Assembly: GCF_016065055.1 (NCBI RefSeq)
Contig: NZ_CP065856.1
Location: 3,533,836 to 3,597,835, forward strand
Source: Halosimplex litoreum
GTDB lineage: Archaea > Halobacteriota > Halobacteria > Halobacteriales > Haloarculaceae
Length of the DNA: 64,000 nt
Reading direction: 5' to 3'
Shown here: in pieces, positions 34,012-42,628 of the stretch
How the letters are laid out: each line of letters begins with the position of its first letter
Position numbering within the stretch: position 1 is the stretch's first letter
Notes under the pieces: model-generated
What the model saw: the letters and a program-made list of their open reading frames with translations, nothing else
What the model was told of the DNA's origin: nothing
Databases searched by the model: none
Translations under genes and position numbers: made by a program

Positions 34012-35172
34012 ATGGGATTCGAACAACGACAGGACTTCGCACGGCAGGTCGCCGACCTCAACAAGTACGGACAGGCGCTGAACCAGTGCGAATCCGTCGA
34101 CGAGGTCGTCTCGCTGACGCTCGAGGCGATCACGATCCTCTTCGAGCTGACCGACGTGACCGTCGTCGAGGTCCGCAACGGCGACTTGCACGTCGTCGGG
34201 AGCACGAATCCCGAGGTTTCGGCCGGCGGAGCTCCCAGTGAGGTGGCCCGCGAGGCACACGAGACCGGTGAGACCGTCACCGTCTCCGGCGAGGCGGCGG
34301 GGCTCACCGACGACGACGACACCGCGGCGACACTGGCCGTTCCCGAGGGGATCGTCGACGAGCCGATCTGCGTGATCGTCGTCCGTTCGTCGAGTGACGA
34401 GGCGTTCGGCGACGAGGTGGTCCGGCCCATGGAGATCCTGGCGACCCACGCCGCGACGGCCATCAGCAACATCCGCTCGCGCGAGCGGCTGGAGCGCGCC
34501 CGGCAGGACCTCGAGACCCGCAAGGAGATGGTCGAGATGTACGACCGCCTGCTCCGCCACGACATCGGCAACGACCTGCAGATCATCGCCGGGTTCGCAA
34601 ACGCCGTCTCGGAGCTCGTCGAGGACGAACGGGCCGGCGAGTACGTCGGCAAGATCGAACGCGCGGCCGACAACTCGGCGGACCTCATCCAGCGCGTCGG
34701 CGATCTGGTCTCGACGCTCGAAGCCCAGAACGAACCCGACGCCCGGGACCTGCGACCGCTACTCGAAGACACCGTCCGTGACGCGACCGACCAGTACGAG
34801 AGCCTCTCGGTCGAGTTCGACCCCGCCGAGTTCGAGCACCGCGTCTACGCCGGCGACCTCCTCGACTCGGTGTTCACCAACGTTCTCACCAACGCCGCGG
34901 TCCACAGCGACGGCGACGTGACCGTCGACCTGTACGCCGAGACACCTGCCCCCGACCGACTCGTCGTGGGGATGGCCGACGACGGGAGCGGTATCGACTC
35001 CGAGTTGCGCGAGGACATCTTCGAGATGGGCGTCAAAGGAGAAGACAGCGAGGGGACCGGGTTCGGCCTCGGGTTCGTCCGCGCGCTTACCGAGTCCTAC
35101 GGCGGGGGGGTCGACGTCCGCGAGAGCGCGGCCGGTGGCGCCGACTTCCGCGTCACGCTCGAACGGGTGTAG
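34012..35172 (+). CDS. GAF-like sensor histidine kinase
   Basis: This 386-residue cytosolic kinase has a GAF-like sensor domain (about 15-155) containing QCESVDEVVSLTLEAI and ATHAATAISNIRSR, then a coiled-coil helix and the H-box RLLRHDIGNDLQIIAGF with phospho-acceptor His183, and an HATPase_c domain with NVLTNAAVHS (N box), DDGSGI (G1) and GTGFGLGFVRALTESYGGG (G2). There is no membrane segment, so it would sense an internal signal. No cognate regulator is adjacent, which is common in haloarchaea. TTTATATA (33966-33973) puts transcription start near 33996, giving a leader of about 16 nt that contains AGAGGT. Confidence 0.92.
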   Translation: MGFEQRQDFARQVADLNKYGQALNQCESVDEVVSLTLEAITILFELTDVTVVEVRNGDLHVVGSTNPEVSAGGAPSEVAREAHETGETVTVSGEAAGLTDDDDTAATLAVPEGIVDEPICVIVVRSSSDEAFGDEVVRPMEILATHAATAISNIRSRERLERARQDLETRKEMVEMYDRLLRHDIGNDLQIIAGFANAVSELVEDERAGEYVGKIERAADNSADLIQRVGDLVSTLEAQNEPDARDLRPLLEDTVRDATDQYESLSVEFDPAEFEHRVYAGDLLDSVFTNVLTNAAVHSDGDVTVDLYAETPAPDRLVVGMADDGSGIDSELREDIFEMGVKGEDSEGTGFGLGFVRALTESYGGGVDVRESAAGGADFRVTLERV

Positions 35173-35224
35173 CCGGACCGAGATTTATCTCCCCGCCGCA
35201 CCACGTCCCGATAGAGACCTCGCG

Positions 35225-35671
35225 ATGGACCGACTCACCGGCGACTGGGACCGCGAGCGGACCGAACAGTTCCTGGACGAACAGACCATCCCGGTGCGGC
35301 TCGCGACCCACACACCGCGAGACGGCCTCTGGATGCTCTCGCTGTGGTACCGCTACCGCGACGGCCACCTGGAGTGTGCTACCGGCGCCAGTGCGAAGGT
35401 CGTCGACTACCTCCGCGAGAACCCCGGAGTCGCCTTCGAGATCTCGACCAACGACGTGCCCTACCGAGGCGTGCGCGGTGCGGGAACCGCCGACATCGCC
35501 CCCGACGACGACAAGGCCGTCCTCCGTGACCTCATCGAGCGCTACCTCGGCGACACCGACTCGAAGCTCGCCCGCTCGCTCCTCTCGCCCGACCGCGACG
35601 AAGTGCGCATCCGCGTCGACGTCGACCGCGCCTACACCTGGGACTTCTCCGACCGGATGGGCGGGGAGTGA
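35225..35671 (+). CDS. Pyridoxamine 5'-phosphate oxidase-like FMN-binding protein
   Basis: The 148-residue split-barrel protein has VRLATHTPRDGLWMLSLWYR, YRDGHLECATGASAKVVDYL, NPGVAFEISTNDVPYRGVRG and LARSLLSPDRDEVRIRVDVD, as in PNPOx-like flavin reductases and F420/FMN-binding proteins. Its partner and substrate are unknown. It begins 52 bp after the kinase stop on the same strand and may be cotranscribed. It is followed by the repeated structured element (copy B). Confidence 0.88.
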   Translation: MDRLTGDWDRERTEQFLDEQTIPVRLATHTPRDGLWMLSLWYRYRDGHLECATGASAKVVDYLRENPGVAFEISTNDVPYRGVRGAGTADIAPDDDKAVLRDLIERYLGDTDSKLARSLLSPDRDEVRIRVDVDRAYTWDFSDRMGGE

Positions 35672-35696
35672 GTGTCGCTCTAGGGGTCGCACACGG

Positions 35697-36054
35697 TGGC
35701 GCGCGCTGTCGAGCGTGCCCGCCTCGTGGCGGGCCGCTCGAAACAGTCGCGTGAGGGATGAGCATCGCAGCGTGCGAGAAGCGCAATCGGCTGGGGAGGC
35801 TCGTGGCAGTCTGCGGTTGCTGTGCGGGGCGGTCGGGGTGCTGTCCCTGGCGAACTGAACGGGCGAGGCGCGCGTGGCGGCGTAGCCGCCACGGACTGTG
35901 GCGGTCGGCGGAGTCGACCGCCCGCTCACGCTTGCGTGGTCGCCTGAGCGACCCCCATCCGCGCGGGCGGTGCCGAGAGCGCGGATATGTCGCTTCAGCG
36001 ACCGCGAGCGCGTCGAGGGCGTTCATCACCTGCAGTCTCCGTCGGGTGCGGTCG
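35697..36054 (+). repeat. Structured intergenic element, copy B
   Basis: This is the second copy of the element at 24034-24376. It retains the GCCCGCC/GGCGGGC hairpin (35717-35734, loop TCGT where copy A has TCCT), the CTCGAAACAGTCGCG block, GGCAGTCTGCGG, GGGCGAGGCGCG, GTCGCCTGAGCG, the ATCCGCGC/GCGCGGAT hairpin (35957-35986) and CAGCGACCGCGAGCG. It carries two extra stems absent in copy A: CGTGGCGGC/GCCGCCACG (35873-35893) and GGCGGTCG/CGACCGCC (35900-35922). It again lies between convergent genes. No protein is supported here. Confidence 0.8.
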
Positions 36055-36116
36055 CGACGCCAGCGAAAGGCGGGACGAACGACTTCCGAGAACTTCGAAC
36101 GAGAACCACGACCGAA

Positions 36117-36905
36117 TCAGTCGATGTCGAGCGACAACCCGTCGGAGGCGAAGCGAACGTCGCCGTCGTAGCGCTGGTCGATCGAGTCCAGCATCTCGTC
36201 GTGGCGGCCGTCGGTGTGGGGGTAGAGGTGGGTCAGGTACACCCGACCGACTTCCGCGTCGGCTTCCGCCAACGCCGTGCCCAGCTCGCTCGGTGTCGGG
36301 TGGTTGTCTACGTCGACGCTGTCGGGGAACGAGCAGTCGTGGGCCAGCACGGCGGCGCCGTCGGCGAACGCCACCAGTTCGGGAAACGCCTCGGTGTCGC
36401 CGCTGAAGACGAACGCCGGGCGGTCGCCGTCGTCGTCGTCGGCGTCCGACGGGGACGCTCCCGACTCCTCGAAGCGGTAGGCGAGACAGTCCATCGAGTG
36501 TCGGACCTCGAACCCGGTCACGTCGAAGCCCGCGAGCGAGAACGACTCGGGGCCGACCTCGCGAAAGTCCAGGTCCACGCGGCCCTGCATGTAGTCGTGA
36601 ACGCCGAGCAGGTCCGATATCAGGCCTTCGGTGCCTTCGGGACCTGCTATCGTCAGCTCGGTCGCGCCGGCGAGCCAGCGGGCCTTCAGCAACGGGAGGA
36701 GGTCGGAGACGTGGTCCAGGTGATGGTGGGTCAGGAGGACGGCGTCGATCCCTTCGTAGCCGACGTCTGTCCGCTGGAGGCCGTGGAGGACGCCGCTGCC
36801 GCAGTCGACGAGCAGGTTCCCGCCCCCGGACTCCAGCAAGATGCCGGTCTGGAAGCGCTCGCCGGTCGGCATGGCGCTCCCGGTGCCCAGAAACGTGACG
36901 CGCAT
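36117..36905 (-). CDS. MBL-fold metallohydrolase, RNase Z-like
   Basis: The 262-residue metallo-beta-lactamase-fold protein has MRVTFLGTGSAMPTGERFQT, VDCGSGVLHGLQ, LLTHHHLDHVSDLLPLL (HxHxDH metal ligands, 60-65), VFSGDTEAFPELV and YLTHLYPHTD. It is closest to the RNase Z / arylsulfatase-like group, but lacks an obvious tRNase Z exosite arm. RNA or other phosphodiester hydrolysis is possible; the substrate is unknown. ATG 36905 gives the family's usual VTFLGTGSAxPT start. It lies 70 bp downstream of nothing conserved: the G8-protein gene upstream on the same strand ends at 36976. Confidence 0.88.
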   Translation of the reverse strand: MRVTFLGTGSAMPTGERFQTGILLESGGGNLLVDCGSGVLHGLQRTDVGYEGIDAVLLTHHHLDHVSDLLPLLKARWLAGATELTIAGPEGTEGLISDLLGVHDYMQGRVDLDFREVGPESFSLAGFDVTGFEVRHSMDCLAYRFEESGASPSDADDDDGDRPAFVFSGDTEAFPELVAFADGAAVLAHDCSFPDSVDVDNHPTPSELGTALAEADAEVGRVYLTHLYPHTDGRHDEMLDSIDQRYDGDVRFASDGLSLDID

Positions 36906-36975
36906 ACCGCTCCCGTCGGGCGCGACCGACAAAAGTCGTGTCGTGGGTCCGGGCAGCCCGGACCGCGAGCGTTCG

Positions 36976-39519
36976 CTACTCGTCGGTCGTCCGGGCCGAC
37001 GGCGTGAGCCGGCTGTTGTGCCGCCGGTCGACGTCGACGTACTCGACGTTCGACGTCGTCGGCGCGGCCTTCTCGTACCGACCGCCGTTGGTGGCGTCGT
37101 GCATCGCCGGCCCTTCCAGGTCGGGGCCGCCCGTCTTGAACCGCGTCGGCGGCGGCGCGACGTCGTTGTCGGTCCCGTCGCGGCCGACGAACACGGTGTC
37201 TCGGGTCTCCGAGCCGCCCATCGCGAAGTGACCGATATTGAAGTCGGCGATCACGCTGTCCTCGAGGACGGACGTCTGGAACTCGGTCCAGACGGCCGAG
37301 TGTTCGCACTTGTAGGCGGTGAAGCCGGTGAGGCGGTCCGTCCGGTCGCTCGGGATCTCGTCGGGGTCGATCTCCATCGGTTCGAGCTGCATCATCAGCC
37401 CGATCCCCTGACAGAGGTGCTGGTAGTGGGACATCCGCCACGAACGCAGGAGTTGGTCGCCGTCGACGTCACCGGTGTAGCCGTCCAACTGCCGCTGCGG
37501 GCGAACCGAATAGGAGTGGGCGACGTTGTCCTCGAACCGGACGTCGAACTGGGTCGCGTCGAGTCCGACCTCGGTCTCGTCGTGCCCGTCGTAGAAGAAG
37601 CCCATCGCGCCGTAGCCGCCGGCGGCGTGGTTCCCCACGAGGGTGTTGTTGGGGTTGGAGATCCAGAACGCGGCCGGTCGGAACGCGTTCTGCTGTTTCG
37701 GTCGGCGGCGCACGTCGCCCGGGTTCACCAGATCCCCGCCGAAGGCGCGGTCGCGCTCTCTGACGACCTTCGTGAGCATCGCGAGGTTCTCGCTGAAGAC
37801 GTTGCCCTCCTCCGCCGGGAGGCCCTGCTCGACGAGATAGGAGTGGCCGATCGTGTCGAACACGACGTTGCGCTCGATCTCGACGTTGCCGGTCCCGTGA
37901 GCGTTGATGCCGCGATTGAAGCTGTGCCAGACGCTGTTGTGCTTGAGGTACGACCCTTCCTGGTCGCCCGCGTGGTGGAAGTGCAGCGGGTACCTGGCCC
38001 GGTGGCCGGACTGGCCGCAGCGGAACGCCTCGAGCCCCTCGATCCGAACTCTGCCGGGGTCGGCGAAGATGGCGTGGCCGCCGAAGCCAGCGGCGTACTC
38101 CGAGTCGACACCGCTGTCACGGTCGACGTAACTGAGGTCGTCGCCGCGGAGTTCGACGTTTCGCGTGAGCAGTCCGACTTCCGCTCGCATGTCGAGGTCC
38201 GCCCCGGCGTGACGCTCGACGGCGCCGTAGTGGTCGTGGTCCAGCGGGTCCTCGAGCGTCACCTCGTTCCCGTCGACCGACTCGACCGTCCGCCGTTCGG
38301 CCTGCCAGGGATCCGAGCCGCTAGGCGCGATCGCGATCCGGTCGCCCGCCTCCCAGTCGACCGCCTCGGCGAGCGTGAGCGTCTCCGCGCCCGCGTCGGC
38401 GTGGGCGTCCAGTTGCGTCCAGTCGGTCTTGTCCCGACTCGCCCCGTGGATCTCGATCGATCCGCCGTCCCAGGTGCCGAGGAGCTTCGTCCCGATCGCC
38501 ATGACGTCCTCACCTCTGACGTTCCCGTGGCCGAGTCCCACGAGCGTGATCCGGGCGTCGTGCTCGTACGGGTCCGCCTCGGACCCGATTCGAACGAGTG
38601 CGTCCGACCCCTCGGCGAGCAGCCACGTCGTCGTGAGTTCCAGGTCGACGTCGTCGCCGTCGTCGTCCACTGGCACGATCGAACAGGCCTCGACCTCCTG
38701 CCAGACCCGTGCCTCGCCCGGCTCGTCGTCCTGCGTGTACCACTGGGCCTCCCAGTTTTTGCCGTCGTACGAGACCACGTCACCCGACCGGTAGGCGGTC
38801 TCGTGAGAGTCGCTCGGTCGCCAGCGAGGGGCACACGCGGCTGCGTCACCGTCGAACTGGCCGCCGTCGTCGGTGTTCTCCGTGCCGGGTGACCCGGCTC
38901 CGACCGCCGCGTCGGCGTTCTGTCCGTCGGTTTCTCCCTCGCCACTCTCGTCACACGGCCCGATCTCTTTCCAGGGCCCGTAGCGCCGTGCGCCCGGCTG
39001 GTCGCCCCTGGTCCACCACTTGGCTTCCCAGCGCGTGCCGTCGTACGTCGCCTCGTCACCGTCCCTGTACACCGTCTCTGAATCCCAGGCCGGTGCACAG
39101 GGCGACTCACCACCGCTATCGTCGTCACCGTCGGCGCCGTCTCCACTGCCTCCCTCACCGCTTCCACTGCCGCCGTTATCGCTTCCGTCGCTGCCGTCAC
39201 TGCCGTCGTCGTGGGTCGATTCGACGATCGATCCGTCGGCGAATTCGAGCGTCCCGTTGACGAGGACGCCGTTCAGCGGCGGCGGGCTCGTGTCGAGGAT
39301 GACGTGGTCGCCCTCCTCGATAATCACCTTGTCTCCCCGTTCGGGAAGCGAGCCGTCCCACGTCTCCGGGTCCGACCATTCGGTCCGTTCGTCGTCTGTC
39401 TGTGCCGTTCCCGTTTCCGTCGCGAGGGCTCCCGCAGCGACGAGACCGCCGGCCGCCTGAAGAAACCGTCGCCTGTCCAGCGCCCCCCGATGCGTATCGC
39501 TATCGTCGTGATCTGACAT
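36976..39519 (-). CDS. Tat-exported G8-domain beta-helix protein with two CBM5/12-like modules
   Basis: This is an 847-residue extracellular protein. Residues 16-40 (DRRRFLQAAGGLVAAGALA) are a twin-arginine signal. Residues 47-98 (TEWSDPETWDGSLPERGDKV, GDHVILDTSPP, NGTLEFADGS) form the first half of a G8 domain. A Ser/Gly/Asp linker leads to two CBM5/12-like modules with Trp/Tyr pairs (141-188 WDSETVYRDGDEATYDG; 228-278 TAYRSGDVVSYDGKNWEAQW). The G8 fold then resumes at about 290-330 (LELTTTWLLAEGSDALVRIG). The remainder is a right-handed beta-helix with LHFHHAGDQEGSYLKHN and NAHGTGNVEIERN, like animal CEMIP/TMEM2. Polysaccharide binding or cleavage is likely. ATG 39519 starts MSDHDDSDTHRG. 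Confidence 0.88.
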   Translation of the reverse strand: MSDHDDSDTHRGALDRRRFLQAAGGLVAAGALATETGTAQTDDERTEWSDPETWDGSLPERGDKVIIEEGDHVILDTSPPPLNGVLVNGTLEFADGSIVESTHDDGSDGSDGSDNGGSGSGEGGSGDGADGDDDSGGESPCAPAWDSETVYRDGDEATYDGTRWEAKWWTRGDQPGARRYGPWKEIGPCDESGEGETDGQNADAAVGAGSPGTENTDDGGQFDGDAAACAPRWRPSDSHETAYRSGDVVSYDGKNWEAQWYTQDDEPGEARVWQEVEACSIVPVDDDGDDVDLELTTTWLLAEGSDALVRIGSEADPYEHDARITLVGLGHGNVRGEDVMAIGTKLLGTWDGGSIEIHGASRDKTDWTQLDAHADAGAETLTLAEAVDWEAGDRIAIAPSGSDPWQAERRTVESVDGNEVTLEDPLDHDHYGAVERHAGADLDMRAEVGLLTRNVELRGDDLSYVDRDSGVDSEYAAGFGGHAIFADPGRVRIEGLEAFRCGQSGHRARYPLHFHHAGDQEGSYLKHNSVWHSFNRGINAHGTGNVEIERNVVFDTIGHSYLVEQGLPAEEGNVFSENLAMLTKVVRERDRAFGGDLVNPGDVRRRPKQQNAFRPAAFWISNPNNTLVGNHAAGGYGAMGFFYDGHDETEVGLDATQFDVRFEDNVAHSYSVRPQRQLDGYTGDVDGDQLLRSWRMSHYQHLCQGIGLMMQLEPMEIDPDEIPSDRTDRLTGFTAYKCEHSAVWTEFQTSVLEDSVIADFNIGHFAMGGSETRDTVFVGRDGTDNDVAPPPTRFKTGGPDLEGPAMHDATNGGRYEKAAPTTSNVEYVDVDRRHNSRLTPSARTTDE

Positions 39520-39882
39520 TGTTGGTGTGCGTGTTCGTTCCGTCGGCTCTGGGACGTCGACGAACGAACGCCGCACCGGTCCGGGCCGTCCCACACGGCG
39601 GATCTATCGCTCCCGTCGTGTGGAGACGCGACGCTGCGAAGCCGATTCCCCCCCTTGCAGCACGGGTCCCCCTGTCGCACGTCCCAGTTCGATCGTCTAG
39701 TTGCGTTCAATTAAACGTTCTCATCGAAAGACACGATCGGGTAGTTGAGGATACTACCAAGTTACTAGCCAGATACTGGCCGGCCGGGGACCCCACTCGC
39801 TCGCCGTTCCGGACGGGACCACTTTCACTCCACGGTCCAAACCCACTTGACGGCGTAGTCCCAACCGGAGAGCCGAGGTCAC
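39520..39882. other. Divergent promoter region of the G8 and helicase genes
   Basis: This stretch of about 360 bp has no gene. TTTAATTG on the minus strand (about 39709-39717) could be a promoter for the G8 gene, giving a long leader of about 160 nt. An inverted repeat GGTAGT/ACTACC (39740-39758) and the AT-richer stretch up to about 39780 lie on the helicase side and may be an operator. Nothing else is recognisable. Confidence 0.4.
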
Positions 39883-42627
39883 ATGGGAGGACGCGAGCTG
39901 TTGGACGCGGCGGACGTGGGCGTCGACGCCGCCGAGGCCGCGATCGACGACGGCGACGTGCTCGAGTTGCTGGAGCCGCCGGTCCGGGAGTGGTGGGTCG
40001 AGCAGTTCGGCGCGTTCGTCCCCGAGAACGACGGGTTCTTCACGCCGCCCCAGAAAGAGGCCGTCCCGCTCATCCACGAGGGCGAGAACTCGCTCATCGC
40101 GGCGCCGACGGGCAGCGGCAAGACGTTGAGTGCGTTCTGTTCGATCATCAACGAGCTGTTCCGCCGCGAGCGCGCCGACGGACTCGAAAATTCGGTGTAC
40201 TGCCTGTACGTCTCCCCGCTCAAGTCGCTCGCCAACGACATCCACCGCAACCTGGAGGTGCCCCTCGACGGCATCACGGCGAAACTCGACGAGCGGGGCG
40301 AGGACGCCGAGATACGCCACGCGATCCGCCACGGCGACACCAGCGACAGCGAGCGCCAGAAGATGCTAGAGACGACGCCGCACATCCTCAACACGACGCC
40401 CGAAACCCTCGCGATCCTCCTGAACAGTCCGAAGTTCAGGGAGAAACTGCGGACCGTCGAGTACGTCGTCGTCGACGAGATCCACAGTCTCGCCGAGAAC
40501 AAGCGCGGGACACATCTCTCGGTGTCGCTGGAGCGACTCGAGGCGCTCGCCCACGGGTCGCCGACCCGCATCGGCTGCTCGGCGACGGTCGAACCACTCG
40601 ACGCGATGGCGGAGTTCCTGGTTGGCCAGGCGTCGCCCGGCGGCGACCCCCGCGACTACGAACTCGTCGACGCTCGCTTCGCCCGGGAGTTCGACGTGGA
40701 ACTGACGTGTCCGACCGACGACCTGGTGAACACGCCGCCGGACGTGGTCACCGACCGGTTCTATCGCGACCTGGACGACCTGATCGGCGAGCACACCAAC
40801 ACGCTCGTGTTCACGAACACCCGGTCTGGCGCCGAGCGCGTCCTGCAGAACCTCCGCGAGCGCAGCGACGACTACGACGAGGACAATTCCGGCTGTCACC
40901 ACGGCAGCCTCTCGAAAGAGCGTCGCCAGGAGATCGAGGAGAAGCTCAAATCCGGCGCCCTCGACGTGGTGACCACCTCGACGAGCCTTGAACTCGGCAT
41001 CGACATGCCCCACATCGACCTGGTCGTGCAGGTCGGATCGCCCAAATCCGTCGCCGCTCTGCTCCAGCGCGTGGGCCGGGCGGGCCACCAGCTCGGCGAG
41101 ACGGTGACGGGCCGGGTCGTCGCGCTCGATCGCGACGAACTCGTCGAGTGTGCGGTGATGCTCAAGAAGGCCGAGGAGGGGTTCGTCGACCGGGTGTTCG
41201 TCCCCGAGCGCGCCCAGGACGTGGCTGCCCAGCACGTCTACGGCATGGCGATCGCCGAGATCCGGCCCGAGGCGGAGACCCGAGCTATCCTCGAACGGGC
41301 GTACCCCTACCGGAACTACACCGACGAGGAGTGGGAGTCGCTGATGCGGTATCTCACCGCCGACTACGAGGGGATGGAGGACAAGAACGTCTACGCGAAG
41401 GTGTGGCGCGACACCAACGACGCGCCCGACGGCGAACACCACTACGAGGAGTACCCCGTCGGCGAGGACCTGATGGGCAAGCGCGGCCGGCTCGCCCGGG
41501 TCATCTACATGACCAACATCGGCACCATCCCCGATTCGTTTACTTGCGACGTGTACACTCGGTCGGGCGACGAATGGGTCGGCCAGTTAGACGAGGAGTA
41601 CCTCGACACCCTCGAGTCGGGCGACGTGTTCGTCCTCGGGGGCCGGAACTTCGAGTACCGCTACCGCCGCGGGTCGAAGGTGTACGTCGACCCGACGAGC
41701 GCACGACCGACCGTCCCCTCGTGGTTCTCCGAGCGGTTGCCGCTCTCCTACGATCTGGGCCGGGAGATCCTGATCTTTCAGCGGGAACTGCTGGAGAAGA
41801 TGGATCGGGGCGGCGCCGGTGCGGTGCGACACTGGCTTCGGGAGTACCCGCTGGACGAGCACAGCGTCCGGGCCGTCGCGCGGATGTTCGAGCAGCAGGT
41901 GAAGTACGCCGGCGCCGAGAGCGTCAGCACCGACGAGCGCATCGCCGTCGAGGAGGAACTCGACCGCGAGGAGTACGAACGGCGCTACTACGTTCACTCG
42001 AACTACGGTCGCCGGTTCAACGACGGCTTCTCGCGGCTGCTGGCCTACCGGATCGCACAGGAGGCCAACGCCAACGTCCAGGTCGCCGTCGCCGACAACG
42101 GCTTCTCGCTCTCGATGCCGCTGAACCGGAAAGTCGACGTGCTCGGTGTCATCGACGATATCCACCCCGCCGACGTGCGCGCGGACCTGCGGGCGAGCCT
42201 GGACGGCACCGACCTGCTCCAGCGCTACTTCCGGATCGACGCGACGCGGGCGCTGATGATCCTCAAACGCTACAAGGGCTACGAGAAGTCGGCGGCCGAA
42301 CAGCAGATGAACTCGGAGATGCTGCTCGGGTTCGCCGAGGGCCTGGAGGGGTTCGCCGTCATCGAGGAGACCTATCGGGAAATTCTGGAGGACAAGCTCA
42401 ACGTCGGTGCGATCGAGGACGTGCTGGAAGCCGTCCAAGCCGACGAGGTCGCCGTCGAGCACTTCCGCGTCCGCTCGCCGTCGCCGCGGGCGTTCGGCCT
42501 CGCGACGCTGATGGCCTCGGACGTGGTGCTCGCCGAGGACGAGAGCGAGGTCCTCCAGCGCTTCCACGAGCGCGTCATGGAGGAGATCGGCGAGGAAGAT
42601 CTCGGCGAGTCCTCGCTCACGGGATAA
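39883..42627 (+). CDS. Lhr-type superfamily 2 ATP-dependent helicase
   Basis: This is a 914-residue helicase of the Lhr-core family. APTGSGKTLSAF is the Walker A motif, VVVDEIHSLAENKRGTHL the DEIH Walker B motif, CSATVEP motif III, VFTNTRSGAERVL motif IV, and TSTSLELGIDMPHIDLVVQV with LLQRVGRAGHQ motifs V and VI. The C-terminal Lhr-core region has FTCDVYTRSGDEWVGQLDEE, VFVLGGRNFEYR and RSPSPRAFGLATLM. Lhr proteins are 3'-5' DNA/RNA translocases linked to repair or RNA processing. Length is as expected for the core without the long bacterial tail. Its stop is 1 bp from the stop of the convergent HEAT gene. Confidence 0.95.
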   Translation: MGGRELLDAADVGVDAAEAAIDDGDVLELLEPPVREWWVEQFGAFVPENDGFFTPPQKEAVPLIHEGENSLIAAPTGSGKTLSAFCSIINELFRRERADGLENSVYCLYVSPLKSLANDIHRNLEVPLDGITAKLDERGEDAEIRHAIRHGDTSDSERQKMLETTPHILNTTPETLAILLNSPKFREKLRTVEYVVVDEIHSLAENKRGTHLSVSLERLEALAHGSPTRIGCSATVEPLDAMAEFLVGQASPGGDPRDYELVDARFAREFDVELTCPTDDLVNTPPDVVTDRFYRDLDDLIGEHTNTLVFTNTRSGAERVLQNLRERSDDYDEDNSGCHHGSLSKERRQEIEEKLKSGALDVVTTSTSLELGIDMPHIDLVVQVGSPKSVAALLQRVGRAGHQLGETVTGRVVALDRDELVECAVMLKKAEEGFVDRVFVPERAQDVAAQHVYGMAIAEIRPEAETRAILERAYPYRNYTDEEWESLMRYLTADYEGMEDKNVYAKVWRDTNDAPDGEHHYEEYPVGEDLMGKRGRLARVIYMTNIGTIPDSFTCDVYTRSGDEWVGQLDEEYLDTLESGDVFVLGGRNFEYRYRRGSKVYVDPTSARPTVPSWFSERLPLSYDLGREILIFQRELLEKMDRGGAGAVRHWLREYPLDEHSVRAVARMFEQQVKYAGAESVSTDERIAVEEELDREEYERRYYVHSNYGRRFNDGFSRLLAYRIAQEANANVQVAVADNGFSLSMPLNRKVDVLGVIDDIHPADVRADLRASLDGTDLLQRYFRIDATRALMILKRYKGYEKSAAEQQMNSEMLLGFAEGLEGFAVIEETYREILEDKLNVGAIEDVLEAVQADEVAVEHFRVRSPSPRAFGLATLMASDVVLAEDESEVLQRFHERVMEEIGEEDLGESSLTG

Positions 42628-42628
42628 C

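Noticed and set aside
35758-36171. 137-residue open frame in copy B of the structured element
   Set aside because: The frame is Arg/Ser-rich, matches no domain, and the aligned copy A has indels that are not multiples of three, so protein coding is not supported.
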